A stretch of DNA of 64,000 nt from Guillardia theta CCMP2712 (lineage: Eukaryota > Cryptophyceae > Pyrenomonadales > Geminigeraceae). The position numbers and the translations under genes are program-made. The notes below the pieces were generated by a model that was given only the letters and a program-made list of their open reading frames with translations, was not told the origin of the DNA and did not search any database. The stretch spans positions 524,527 to 588,526 of the forward strand of contig NW_005434667.1 in NCBI RefSeq assembly GCF_000315625.1, given 5' to 3'. Of the stretch, positions 15,124 through 26,710 are shown one piece after another (the stretch's first letter is position 1; every line of letters starts with the position of its first letter).

Positions 15124-16228
15124 TCAGACCGGACTGCTTTCGATGTTGACGAAGCCAACCTTCTCAAGGGATTTCAAGTAAGACTCTGGATCCGTGTTTC
15201 TGCGACAAAATCAATTAGAGCTTTTCCAGTTCTTTTGGAACAATTACTTGAAGATGGCAGGGTCATGGTTTCCCTTCTTGATGGCTCTATATTTCATTGC
15301 CGAGAGCATCTTTCCTCCTGCACACAGCCAGCATCACACCAGCTTTTCCCCCACCAAGAGCAGCTGACACCTGGCTTCAGCACCCTGAGGAGCTCCTTCA
15401 ACGCTTGCTCTACATCTTCCCAGAAATAGCAGCAGTTCATGTGGAAGATCTGGAAGGAGGAATGAAGACAAGAAGATAGGCGAATGTTCAACCCTGTCGA
15501 TGCTGTTGCTTTCGATGAAAGAAAGGTTGTGAACATCCCCAAGAACAACTTTCGCCCTTCCATCCTGTATATGCTGAGCGATTTTGGAACTGCTCAGTTC
15601 CACCATGTCCTTGGAAAAGGCGCAGTGAGATTTTGAAATTCGCATGCTTTCTTGTCGCATGAGCTACGATGGTCTACACTTGTCACCTTGGAGACGTCAA
15701 CGCCGATGACCTTCACTCCTTGGTATCGTAGAGCTTCTTCGAGACCAACGCCTGCAACATCTCTGTCGTCAATATGGAGTTATGGAACCTCAGACTTTGC
15801 GGGCAGCACCAGGACCAATGCAGACCTCGAGAAGATTTGAGTTCTCCCTGAGATCTAGACGTTGGAGGGAGTCATAGATTCCTGATTCAGGTTCGTTACA
15901 CACAGGCAAAGAGTCAGCGAGGAGAGCGAGAGAAGCGAGGAAGCGAGATGGAGACGAAATTCACCTGCTGTGTTGTATTTCGTCATAAAGTTGAGCGCAA
16001 TGGAACCAAACCAATCATTCTTTGCGCTCCACCATTAGCGTTGCAAAGTCAATTCATTTTCAGTTTAAACTCACTTGTGTAAAGGAAAAACGCAATGAAA
16101 TCTAAAAAGGGAGATTGTCAAGTGTATCGGGAAACGCCAACTCTCCAAACCTGTCTCTTGTAAAATCTGTACGCTCCATAGGACAAGAAAACCACCAATA
16201 AGTTTAATATGAAAACGATTGGCCGCAT
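15124..16228 (-). CDS. Membrane-anchored SAM-dependent methyltransferase (type 11 fold), 8 exons
   Basis: Eight exons (16151-16228, 15965-16019, 15810-15881, 15687-15751, 15493-15609, 15371-15449, 15248-15317, 15124-15199) join in phase into 203 residues. The N-terminus is a signal anchor (MRPIVFILNLLVVFLSYGAY). The class I methyltransferase core follows: motif I LLEVCIGPGVGLEEAL, the acidic strand VKVIGVDVSKDM, then VVLGDVHNL, HMNCCYFWEDVEQAL and LKELLRVLKPGGKML. The end (DPESYLKSLEKVGFVNIES) is typical of UbiE-like enzymes. The substrate cannot be inferred. The start was set at the ATG that begins the hydrophobic anchor; a longer in-frame ATG at 16345 exists but adds basic, unconserved sequence. 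Confidence 0.85.
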
Positions 16229-17645
16229 ATAGGCTAGCTGTAAGAGTTGCCTGGCATAAGGATTACAGACGCATATAACCAGTTTTCGAACTGAGCGAGA
16301 CGCATCTACACAAGCGAAAATCACATATTTTTTTCTCGCACACAATTTTCACTAGCTAGGCTGAACATGAGAGGTTCGGAGTCGCTTCAGTGACATCACT
16401 CTCAGCCGATAGCCTGCCTCCATCTCACTCCCTGCCCTTGTCCTTGTCCACTTGCAGCACATGTCTGTATGTATGCAGGGTAGATCGCTGGGAACCCCCG
16501 TTTCGATCACACCACCCCTCATTAGCACTTAAAAATATCCCCTCCCTCAACCTGTACCCCATCACCCCTGACCCTCACCACCCCCCAGGGATACTTTTAA
16601 AGGGCTTTTTGTCAGCAAAATCTTATCTTGATTTCACTGAAGCCTTAATCACTGGCGGCCGGGCACTGGGCAAGCACCGGGCATCACCCACGGCCCGGCC
16701 GCGCGTCAGTGGCGGCCGCCGGCATGCTGTGTGGTGACAGGGTGACTTTGAGTAAAGGGTGACGGTGGCGGCACGCGGCACACGGTGATCCGGCGGCGAT
16801 CCGCTACGGCGGCCGGCCGCCGTGACGGTTGAACTTCGGAAGCCGCAGGCTTCCGGGCCGAACGGTTCCGGGAGTCCCGGAGTCCGAGTTTTGACTCTGT
16901 TAATCGGACTTAGTGATGATGTGGCACAGTGTCACTGAGGCTGTCCGTGACTCAGTGATCATCCGACGCGGCCGACGTCGGACGTGACTCCGGCGGCGGG
17001 CGGCAGCGGCCCGGCCGCCGTATGCCGGGCGGCCGGGCCGCGCCCCCCGGCCCGGGTAGTACGGTAGTCTACCGTACCGTGCCGTACGTACCGGCGTCTG
17101 GCGGCCGATGACTGAGTCCGCGGCCCGGCCAGGGCGCGGCCCGGATGTTCCGACCGCGCCGAGTCACCGGGTTCCCGGCGGATGGATCAGTTTGAAAAAA
17201 AAGTTTGGAATTTCTTACAGCAATTGTACCCCTGTCACGGTTACCTGTACAGCACAAAGAGGGGGTGGGGTCATTCAATAACTAACTTTGTTGAGCCTAG
17301 TATGCACACTCGGTACATTTGAGCTCAAGATCCGGACTACCCACCATATATCTCATTTTTTGACTAGCAGTACCCGGGTACTCAATGGTACCCTACCCAC
17401 CGGATGTAGATCCGCACTTAACAGAAGATTCCTTCACATAAGGACAAGCGCCCTACCCTACCCTGGATTCCGTCTCACCCCCACCCACTCCATCCTCTCA
17501 TTTCGTAGAGTACCCCCCCTTGGAGAGAATTCTATATGGGTAGGACCCACCCTTTTTACAGTTCTGATGGAAGCACCCAAGATAATTACCACCCCTACAC
17601 GTCTACTCCCTTTAAAAACTGGATCTAGCAGATCCTCGTCCACCC
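16229..17645. other. Intergenic: CpG island flanked by C-rich tracts
   Basis: Positions 16490-16600 and 17330-17600 are C-rich/G-poor tracts (ACCCCTC, GTACCC, CTACCC) on the plus strand. Positions 16655-17180 are a CpG-rich island with dense CCGGCC, GGAGTCC and CAGTGTCACTGA-type dyads. No gene is seen. The promoter of the plastid gene at 17646 must overlap the second tract. Confidence 0.6.
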
Positions 17646-18261
17646 ATGTTCCTCCGCAGCAGCGTTCTCCTCGCCTTTGCCGCTTCTGCCAGCGCCTTCC
17701 TTCCTGCTCCTGCTCCTTCTCTCCGTGCTACCTTCCCCTCCCACGCTTCTCTCTCTTCCCGATCGATCTCTCTTCGTGGAGGAGCTGCCCAGAGCAAGAT
17801 GATTGACATCACTCCCAACGTTTCTTTCGACACCATTGCTCGCGAGTGGAGGTGCAAGTGGTCTGCTGACGCCGACAAGAAATCTCTTGTTGAGGCTCAG
17901 AATGCTCTCAACGAAATTCTCGCTGAGGTGAGTCGGAGTACAGTTGGACATATGTTCCATCTGGATATGCACCAAGTTCCACGCTGAGGTTGAGTGCAGG
18001 TCAAGAAGGTCGATGGCGTTAAGAGCGTTCAGCGCGTTGTTTGCGGTGGATGCCTTGACTTCAAGATCATCACTGCTCTCGAGGCTGACAAATATGGTGC
18101 ACTCTTTTGCACTATGACGCGATGTGGACACAACTAAACTCGTTGCAGGCAAGTGGGAGGAGGCCAAGTTCGCCCCTGAGGAGAAGTTCCTGGCCAAGAT
18201 CAAGGGAATCCAGGGAATCTCTCAGGTCGAGACTCAGACCTTCACCTTGATGCCGATGTAA
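17646..18261 (+). CDS. Plastid-targeted protein of unknown family, ferredoxin-like beta-alpha fold predicted, 3 exons
   Basis: Exons 17646-17927, 18000-18096 and 18149-18261 give 163 residues. The N-terminus is a bipartite leader: a hydrophobic signal ([11 protein letters not shown]) ending in the ASAF motif of complex red plastids, then a Ser/Arg-rich transit-like region with no acidic residues to about residue 48. The mature part (from ~50) alternates beta-alpha-beta-beta-alpha-beta, including a helix [19 protein letters not shown], strands around [19 protein letters not shown] with a CxxC pair, and an [15 protein letters not shown] end. I do not recognise the family. It could be a small photosystem or antenna accessory subunit; that is speculation. 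Confidence 0.8.
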
Positions 18262-20012
18262 ATATCTGGTTCATGATGGAATAAATCTTTGATGGAAAGC
18301 ACAAGATGTGGGCCGAAGACGTGATCCCTTTGCCCGTGCCGCCTGTGACAGGATTCAGTCGGTAGATGTATCAATCGCAGTCTACTTGTCACGAAGACAC
18401 ATGGCATCATTGGAGCTTCAAAAGGCTTGATCTACTTGATGTGACATCGGGACTCCGGTCGCAACTTGACTTGATCCGATTATGGCGATGAGCCTAGTAC
18501 GAAATTCAGTTTGCCAAGCTGAGACGGCGAGGAAGGTTCAATCTCTCAACTTCGGCACCGGGCAGGTTCAAGTTGCTCAGGGGTCCACTAGTTTCATAAT
18601 CCGATGATGACGATGAGAGAACTAACATGATGAATTCAAACTTGAACCGTGATGTCGCTGCTCAAGGCTACCGTACGACCGTACTGTGAGGCTGTACTAA
18701 CCGGCTGACAGTGTGAGCGTGGGAGTCCGATCATCAAGTCGCCTGAGCCGCCACCACCGCGGTCGCCGCTGGCTGCGTCAGTGCCCGGCCCGGCCTTGGT
18801 CACGGGAGTCACGACAGCGGCGGCAGCCACCGTCACGGTCACGGGTGACCGTGCCGTCACCTGGCACCGTCGCCGGTGCCGGGGCCCGGCCGCCGGGGCG
18901 GTGCCGGGCCCACCCAGTAGTACTGAGGTGACGGGACGGCGGCGCAGTGACTACTACTGGCCTCGCCGGACGGTACGGTACTCAGTGATTTTTAAGTTAC
19001 TAGTGCCATCGGACTTCAGGCCGCATGATGTTAATTGAATTGATTTGAATCATCATTTTCAGTGCTGATTAATTCTAATAAAATCGCTTTTGATCTGCTG
19101 ACCTTTTCTGACGGGATACGCTACCCCTCCACCCCCATTTTCATCACCACCCCACCCTTACAAATCAACACATGGGAGATCCTCTACCCAACTACCTGTC
19201 ATTTTCACTGCAATCTGAGCTTGTAACCACCCCTACAATCACCACCCTACCTACTGTTTCCTCTGAAAGCTGTAAATCCCCAATTCACCATGGACAGTTC
19301 CACACCCACCCCTCCATGTTTTTGACCCACCCCTACTGATCACCAGGAATCACCTATCCTTGGACCCCAACATCCGTGTCGACACCCCTACCCCCTCTGA
19401 TCAAAATGCTACCCCAGGAAACACCACTATTCTCACCCCCTTTGGATCCTTTATACCCCCTTATGAGGTTTTGATGACCCCCCGAATCGCTACACCCCAC
19501 CATAGCTACACTGGAACATGTCTTCATTTACCTACCCCTTCTTTCTATACAAAGTACGGGGTATTCTGATATGAGAAATTTAAAATGCTTTCACCCTACC
19601 CTACAATTAAGACCAGATCCAGTACCCCCACCCCTCGAATTCAACACAACCCTCTCGGTCTTTGAGCGTTCATGGCAGCGGGAGGCGGGTCAGGGAGGAG
19701 ATGTAGAGGGAAGAGCAAGGCGTGAGATGGTTGTATGCTGTGGTTCATGATAAGAGCTAGGGGAGGACGACGCATGGTGTTTTGCTCTGACGAATGTAAC
19801 GTGCCAACAGTGCTCGTAATGTCTGCCGTAATGTGCTGTTTGAAGCAAGCGCCTGCCTAAATGGAATACCCATTCCATTGCATGTTGCTGAAGTGTGTTA
19901 CTCCATGCTGTTGAGATTTAGAAGGAAATATGAGTGTACATTATTTGAGATCCAGAATTCTTCGGTCTGCAGCTCGTGAACTGAACGAACCGTTGACATC
20001 GCAGGCATTACA
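18262..20012. other. Intergenic: CpG island then long C-rich tract
   Basis: Positions 18660-19000 are a CpG-rich island of short dyads. Positions 19110-19660 are a C-rich/G-poor tract (CCACCCCTAC, TACCCC) on the plus strand, upstream of PGR5. No gene is supported. Confidence 0.55.
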
Positions 20013-20856
20013 ATGCGAACGTCTGGGATCGTGTTAGCGGCATGTTTGTGCTTGGGGAGCTTGCTTGCTGTTGATGCTTTCAGCTCCGGTTCATCGTTGA
20101 ACTTCAACAAGAACGTTTTGTCCGCAAAGTCATCGATGGTGAGCACCACACAAGTTTTTCAGCGCATTGCTGCCATGAGCAAGAATTTCTGTATTTCTGC
20201 TCCTAACATGCTTGCGATTTGACGCGCATTGTGGAACGGCTGAGAGGAAGGTACAGTCGTGCAACAACTCTGACGTTCTGCCGTGGCAGACGAGAACGAA
20301 GAGGGTCGGATGGTCGATGATGGGGAAGCAGGCGGCGTTCGGTCCATTCAGCCCCATCGTTATTCTAGCGCGGTCGGTCGTGGGGGAGAAGCAGTTCAAT
20401 CAGATTCGCGGCAAGGTGAGAGGATCATGCGTTCGTCTGCGTACAAGATTTCTGACGGCAAGGGGAGCAGGGGATTACATTACACTCGCAGGCGAGCTAG
20501 TGCTGACCTGATCTGAAGAGGGTGGGTGAGCGTTGTGTTCAGGTGATCACGGAATTTTGCAATTATGCTGGCGTTCCCAAGGACAAGCGCCAGGTGTGTG
20601 TTCTTGTAGGAGGTTGAATGGGGGATGGTAGGAAGATGGAAAGAGTAGCTGACGTGGGGGAGGGAGGTTGTGGGGAGGGGCGTCAAGAAAAGGACGGTGA
20701 TATCGAGGATCATGTTCTGTGTGGAACAAACCCTGAGGGAGGAGAGCGGAGGGATGGGGGCGAGGAGAGGCGAAGGGGAGGGGAGGGTGATCCGTGCTGC
20801 AGGGCTTGATTCGTCTGGCTAAGACCAACGGCAACACGCTGGGATTCCTTTCATAA
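20013..20856 (+). CDS. PGR5: PGR5, proton gradient regulation 5 (cyclic electron flow), plastid-targeted, 5 exons
   Basis: PGR5 is a thylakoid-associated protein needed for antimycin-sensitive cyclic electron flow around photosystem I. Five phase-0 exons (20013-20138, 20290-20415, 20471-20491, 20543-20593, 20803-20856) give 125 residues, close to the plant length. The leader (LAACLCLGSLLAVDAF) ends in the Ala-Phe plastid motif. The mature part matches the family: FSPIVILARSVVGEKQFNQI, RGK, then GITLHSQ from a 21-nt micro-exon, VITEFCNYAGVPKDKRQ and GLIRLAKTNGNTLGFLS. The micro-exon fills exactly the AIALHSQ positions of plant and cyanobacterial PGR5. The intron after it starts with GC, not GT. 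No PGRL1 partner is visible nearby. Confidence 0.93.
20471..20491 (+). other. PGR5: 21-nt micro-exon of PGR5 with a GC donor
   Basis: The seven codons read GITLHSQ. It is flanked by GAGCAG on the left and CAG|GCGAGC on the right, with introns of 55 and 51 nt. Without it the protein would lack seven residues conserved from cyanobacteria to plants. Confidence 0.85.
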
Positions 20857-21141
20857 GTCAGGATGTTGAATAAGAGGAAGGAATATAATGCAGAGCAAGG
20901 AAAAACAAGTTAGTTGCCCCAACTCGAACGATGTGCTGTCGTGGTTGATCTTCACTTCGTAGTTGAGCTTTACTGATCTCTCTCCATCTCCTCACACTCG
21001 TCCACCGACTGCACTGTGTGTGAGCGGGATGGGGACAGCGACACGGCATGCATGCTTCACCTGCGTCGTCGAAGCAGAGAAGTTTCTTCCTCTTCCAACG
21101 CCTGCGGTTTCTTGTCAGCAACTCCTCCTGCCACTCCCTCC
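20857..21141. other. Short convergent gap
   Basis: This lies between the 3' ends of PGR5 (+) and the CTL transporter (-). No further features were seen. Confidence 0.5.
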
Positions 21142-23680
21142 TCACCCTTCGATCTTCATCGTGATGGGACGAGGCTCGTCCATAGAGCTGTCGTCGAAGT
21201 AGCACAGCATGACACAGTCCAGGACCAGCCAGTAGACTCCCATGAAGAGCCCGGAGACGAACCAGGAGAGGACAAAGACGAGGATGAGAGTAGCAACGGG
21301 GGTGGAGGAATGCAGCGCCGAGAGCTGGTCCAGGGGATCGTTCTTCATGTACAGGTAGGCGCAGGCCACGAGGAGACCGCAGATGAGGAGGCGACCCATC
21401 AGGAGGAGCATCTGGCCGACCATGCTGACTGCCGCCATCCGGAGAATGTTGGCCATGAGAAGGGACATGGCCCTCTTGGCAGACCAGCAGAAGCTTTCCC
21501 CGTGCACGGCAGCGATGATGAGGGCGTTCTGACTGAGGAACTCGACGAGCTTCTCCAAGCACGACAAGCAGCACTGGATGATGCAGATGAGGACGGCGAC
21601 GAGCGGGAGGAGGCGGAGCTGCTTGAGCTTCTTGAGGTTGCTCTCCATGAAGAACCGCGTCATCCAGAGCAGGCCGAGGACGAGGGAGGCGAACGCAGCT
21701 GTCCCGAGATGGAAGCAGATGAAGCGCAGCAGAGACCTGAACAGCGGGAGCCCTCTGACCTGCTCGCGCTCGTCGTCCCCTCCCTCCCTGTAGTACCAGT
21801 GGCCCACAGCTCCCGCTATGATCATCTTGAAGCTCGAGGCGACGAAGGCGAGGGACCAGCAGGTCAGGAACACGTGCAAGACCCACAAGATCTCAGACAC
21901 CTCCGAGACCTTGAAGGGCAGCGAGCTTGCGAACCCCCCGAGCATCCATCCTTTGAGGTCTGGGGCCCTTGCCGCCGACCCCGCTATCATCTCCTCAGCT
22001 CCTGTGTAGTTTCCACCGGCTCTTTCTAGCCTCGTGGAGATTCCCAGCTGCCATCCCTGGATAGCCATAGTGGAGTTGGCAGAGTACAGGACGCACAACC
22101 TGCCGGCCTCCTGGAAGGAGAGCGAGTGCGAGAAGGTCCGTGAGTTGACGGTGACGTTGAGGGGGTTGGAGGACAGCAGAGTTTGCATGCAGCTGTCTTT
22201 CTCGGTTGGCGAGATGACAAGCTTCTCGTAGGTCCCGAGCACGACATCGTAGCGCGAGGAGCTCAGCAGGAACAGGCCAAGCAAGCCGGACCAGGCGTAG
22301 AGGAGGAGAACCGAGACCAGAAGGGAGAGAGGGAAGAAGGCAAGCGAGGGCATGTCCGTCACGGCTCGAGCGCCCTCCTCGATGAGCCGCACAGCGACCA
22401 TCATTCTCTGACAGAAGGCGATGAGGAGGAGGAGGACCATCCCGCTGATGATGGTAAAGACGATAGCAAAGATCTGAGACGCGAACGGGGAGAGTTTCAA
22501 CGAGCTCGCAGGAATTCCCAGCTGCCTTGACACAGCGTCGGAGCTGGAGAACATCCCGGCTCTCCGCCACGCAAGATAGGAGGCGTAGATGGAACCCAGG
22601 AGGAGGGAGACAATAAGAAAGACGACGAAGTATCGGGCCCAAACCCTGAGGAAGAGAAGCCAGAGGAAGCAGAGGATGACAAGGCCCACAGCACACAAAA
22701 CCATCACCCTCCAAGTCGTCTGGAGCTCTGAGATGATATCGCCAAGGAGCCCCACAGGAGAAGCGATGAACTGGTTGGCTAACGTGTAGGCAACTGCGCT
22801 GGAAGCGAAGCCTATTCTCGAGGCCTCCCGCAGATCCTTGGGAGCGAGAGGAACGCACTTCCAAAGGATGTTTATGCTTGGGTACGTCGGGAAGAAGCAG
22901 GAGGAGTTGTGCTTGTCGGTGGTGAGGCAGTTTGTCTGCTTCGTCTCCGAGGATAGCACACCCCTGTAGAGGCCCAGGGAGATAGAGAGCGACGGGTCGT
23001 CGGACAACGTGCTGGGACAACGCGATACGCAGAAGCGCCTGCTCAAGGGGTTGACGGGGTCGGGGAAGTAAACGTTAGGTTTTCCTGCCTCCCTCCCTGT
23101 CCCGCAGGTCTCGCCGGTGACCGAGTCTGTCCCGAAGATCAGCCTGCGAGGATCGTTGCAGCTTGAGGGACATCCTTCAGTTGCAAGCACCCAGAACATG
23201 AGCAGCCACACCACCCACGCGATGACGAACAAGGCGAAACAAGCGACATCTCGACACCTGTGCGACCAGGTTACATGTCTCAACCACAGACAGCCAGAGG
23301 AGGGGGCAAGACATGAGGGAAACAGTCGAGGAGAGTCGAAGGTGAAAGATGCAACCAAACCACAGGAGTATCCACAAACATCTTGTCACATGAACTCACT
23401 TGCGAGGCTTCGCCATTGGACCACAGCCATCTGGTCTCAACGCTCCTGCACAGCAGCCGTACTCGCAACTCGGCAGCACACAACAAGACTTCTCGCCATG
23501 GTCGGGACCAGCTCCTCTGTTGCTTCTTGACTCTGAGTGCGAAAGGTCCTTTTCCCTGTCTGTCGTATCTTCCTGCGAGGAGCCTGAACTCTCCCCACCC
23601 TCATCCCCGGAAGGGTCTGACGCGCTCGAGTGCCGGCGCTCACGAGCGTCCAGTGCTTCACTCATGTTGGTGCTCCACAA
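21142..23680 (-). CDS. Choline transporter-like protein (CTL/SLC44 family)
   Basis: Two exons, 23400-23680 and 21142-23257, join in phase 2 to give 798 residues with about ten membrane helices. Family marks: the RKCRDV entry to helix 1 (RDVACFALFVIAWVVWLLMF), a large Cys-rich extracellular loop (GTDSVTGETCG, FCVSRCPST), and the C-terminal signature SQNALIIAAVHGESFCWSAK followed by RAMSLLMANILRMAAV. SLC44 proteins move choline or related amines and feed phosphatidylcholine synthesis. The cytosolic N-terminus is Ser/Asp-rich with a Cys cluster (EKSCCVLPSCEYGCC), possibly palmitoylated. The start is uncertain: minus-strand segments at 23740-23782 and 23898-24116 may be further 5' exons. Confidence 0.9.
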
Positions 23681-23897
23681 GCTCGAACGCCAAATCTGAT
23701 CGAGCGGGGGCGCGGATGGTGCGAGGTCTGACCTGTCCGCATTCGAGTCTGGGCGGGGGGCGGGGAGCCCATTCTTGTACCTGTTCAGGACAAATGCATC
23801 AGGATGAGCAACTAGTCAGATCAGGATGACGAGGAAGGTGGGATCCTTCAAGGCACGAAAGGAGCCTCGAAAATGAGGTTCAACTATCGTCAAGGTC

Positions 23898-24116
23898 TTA
23901 CAGCTTCTCGAGCTTCGATCTGAACCTGTTGTCCGAAGGAGGGTTTGTCCGAGCTCCGTCGCCCTCGTCCTCGTCTACAGCTGAGCTCTTAGCACTTCCA
24001 TGTGCTGGGGAGATCAGCTGCGAGAAAAAAGCATGACCGCGCGCGGTAACCTCGATATGAAATACCTCGTTATCGATTTCAATCGCTCGACGCCCGTTCG
24101 GCATCAGGCAGATCAA
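23898..24116 (-). CDS. Possible 5' exon(s) of the CTL gene or small hypothetical gene
   Basis: An open frame on the minus strand (about 72 residues, ICLMPNGRRAIEIDNEVFHI, then acidic DEDEGDGAR) ends at a good donor, AGCT|GTAAGA. An acceptor at about 23783 opens another frame (YKNGLPAPRPDSNAD). The phase does not carry cleanly into the CTL exon at 23680, so the link is only suggestive. Confidence 0.3.
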   Translation of the reverse strand: MICLMPNGRRAIEIDNEVFHIEVTARGHAFFSQLISPAHGSAKSSAVDEDEGDGARTNPPSDNRFRSKLEKL

Positions 24117-24833
24117 ATTTAGTATCTATGAGAAATCTTGGCCGGCATTCCATTCTTGCGCATTATGCACCTGATCGAAGAGGACAACAACGTGAACAAC
24201 TGTCTATTGTAGCATGCACGGGACAGCATAGGACTCATCATGAAAAAAGGCTACGATTCAAAAGAAACGAATCTAGCCGCGAATGTTGAAGTGTTCTCCT
24301 GTCTTTCCATGATTCATGCTCTGTGTTGCTTTTGCATTCATGTGCATCTCCTCCTGCCATCTATCGTCCTCTTGCTCTGTGCTGCCCCCCTAATTCCTCC
24401 ATGAAAGTGTGTTCCCCAGCTCTATCAAACTGAAACTATCAAACCGTTACGCACCGTTACAATCACTAGTCAGTGCGAGCCCGGCCATCACTGCTAGCAT
24501 CACATTTCTTACGACTATGGGGGGTGGCCCCAACAGAAGGGAGGAGAGGAGAGGAGAGGAGAGGAGAAGAATATGCAGGCGAAGCGAGACGTAGACAGAT
24601 GGGACAAGACTCAGATAGAGGGAGCAAAGCGGAGGGTTGTAGATGCCAGGGTAGAGTAGGTGAATATTGTGACATGGCCCCAAATCGTAGGCGAGAGAAT
24701 TTCCCTGACGATATGAGGATCCACAACACGTTGATGAGTTCCAACTGACTGATAGCTTCTCAGATCCGTTCGGAGTCAAAACTAGATGAATTGAAACATT
24801 GTTTACTTGTTACTTTGTCTCGTTTTTTATCCA
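24117..24833. promoter_or_regulatory. Divergent intergenic region
   Basis: This roughly 0.7 kb gap separates the CTL gene (-) from the plastid methyltransferase gene (+). It holds a (GGAGA)n purine run at 24540-24566. No core promoter motif is obvious. Confidence 0.35.
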
Positions 24834-26710
24834 ATGCACAACAAACTCCTCGTCGTTTTCTTGTGTTCAGGCCTTGAACTGGCACACGGCTTCAGCTTGA
24901 CTTCAGGAACAGTGTTCCAGCGTAGAGGAGGGCTCCAGCTATCCAAATCATCATCATGTCAGCAACGGTCGAGCATTCCGAGCCTGGCAATGTCGATTAG
25001 AGAAGGGAAGATAGAGGTCGGGGTGTCCGATGAAGTACAGAATGTGGGACGGGGCCGGCTTCTAGCAAAGGATGATGCGATCAAGGAGGTGTCAGGAAAG
25101 GTTCAAGGGCTGTACGATGCGTATCCGTATCCGCCTGAAGCTGTCTTTGATGGAGTCACGTGCGGCTACAACCATCGCTGGTCGTATACACACGCGTACA
25201 ACTTCGTGCACGGTCATGCACCGGTGAGCAACGAGATCGAGATTCTGGATGCAGGATGCGGGACTGGAGTCACTGCTCAGTACCTCTCACACCTTAACCC
25301 CCGTGCGAAGCATTTTGACGCTCTCGATCTATCGGCAGAAGCGCTCAAGGTTGCGAAGGAGAGGGCAGAAAGAGCTTTCCTGGTCGGAAATCCGAACAAC
25401 GCGCAGTTTCACCACATGAGCTTGTATGATGTTGCAAAGCTCGACCGTACCTACGACTTCATCAACTGCGTGGGAGTTCTTCACCATCTCCCCGATCCTG
25501 TCAAGGGCCTGAGAGCGCTCTGTGAGCGCTTGAAACCAGGAGGCATCATGCACATCTTCGTTTACTCGGCGCTGGGTCGACGGGAGATCATGTTGATGCA
25601 GGAAGCCCTGGCGCTGCTGCAGGTATCTCTGTCCGTGATGAAGGCTTTGATGACGCCCCAGTATGGTTCAGGGGGGGGAGTGTAACTTCAAGGAAGGAGT
25701 CGCGCTGGGACGGGAGGTGTTCAAGGCCCTTCCTGATTCGAGCAGGATCAAGACGCGCGAGAAAGAGAGGTGAAACATGTCCCCTTGCCCTCGCTGTCTC
25801 CTGCTCCTCCTCGTGTGCATGTCCTGGTGATACTCGGGGAGGTGGGCGATGGAGAATGAGAGAGACTCCACGTTTGCGGACATGTACCTGCACCCGCAGG
25901 AAGTCGATTACACGGTGAAGGCTCGCTGTGCTGGGGCTTGATCATCATGACTGGATCCCCTCAGGTTCCATCGCTGATGCAGTGGATCGACACGGTGAGC
26001 GATCTCGATATCAAGTTCGCTGGCTTCAGGTGCTTCGTACTGTTGACCTGCAGCTGCGATCTGAGAGTTTGGCCAGCAACCCCAAGCTGTGGAAGCTTGA
26101 CAGGCTCCTCGGAGGTGCTCCAGATGCTCTGGCCCGGGCCAAGAAACTTTCGCAAGAGCAGCAGTACCGTCTTGTAGAGTTGCTGGATCCCGACACCTTC
26201 ACGTGAGTACAGCCGGGCCTGACGATGCCCTGTGGTCTCTCATCCGCGCTCGCAGTCATTACGAGTTCTTCCTGGTCAAGGGGGACGTGAAGAGGAAAGA
26301 CTGGCGAGAGGTCAGCGACGAGGAGTTCTACTCCGCCAAAGCCATCCGTCAAGCAGGGATTCAGCCATGGCCCGCCGACCGAGTCTTCGACCAGGTTCGG
26401 ATGCGACAGGATCTTGTTCCCCTCCAGCTTACTTGGCCCAACTCCAGGACTACAACCTTGTGCAGTTCACCGATGCAGAGTACGCCTTCCTCCAACTCTG
26501 CGCGCAGGATCCAACGGTGGAGACGGTGAGGGGCGGGCGAGGAGGGAGGTGTACGTCGGAGGTCTAACCCTGTCGCAGTTCGAGTACGAGGAGGTGGAGG
26601 AGCCGCAGGCAGTCAAGGACATCGTTGCCAAGATGGACTCTCCGATCACCAAGGAGGAGATCCTGCGCTTGCTCGACCTTGAGTTTCTCTTTCTCCAGCC
26701 TAGCAAGTGA
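24834..26710 (+). CDS. Plastid-type SAM-dependent methyltransferase (PYPP-motif family), 8 exons
   Basis: Exons 24834-25622, 25693-25769, 25842-25914, 25965-26029, 26077-26202, 26256-26394, 26448-26525 and 26579-26710 join in phase into 492 residues. A signal-like leader (KLLVVFLCSGLELAHGF) ends in an Ala-His-Gly-Phe variant of the plastid motif. YDAYPYPPEAVFDG precedes the class I core: EILDAGCGTGVTAQYLSHL, ALDLSAEALKVAKERAE, INCVGVLHHLPDPVKGL, LCERLKPGGIMHIFVYS. The C-terminal half has DYTVPSLMQW, GFSNPKLWKL, LVELLDPDTFTHYEFFL, a layout I associate with cyanobacterial and algal methyltransferases of unknown substrate. ATG 24834 is the first in frame. The 47-nt intron at 26030-26076 was placed so as to restore GFSNP. 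Confidence 0.85.

Noticed and set aside
25983-26029. 36-nt intron starting at the GTGAGC at 25995 in the plastid methyltransferase
   Set aside because: Reading through and splicing instead at 26030-26076 restores the GFSNP motif and a 47-nt intron in phase.
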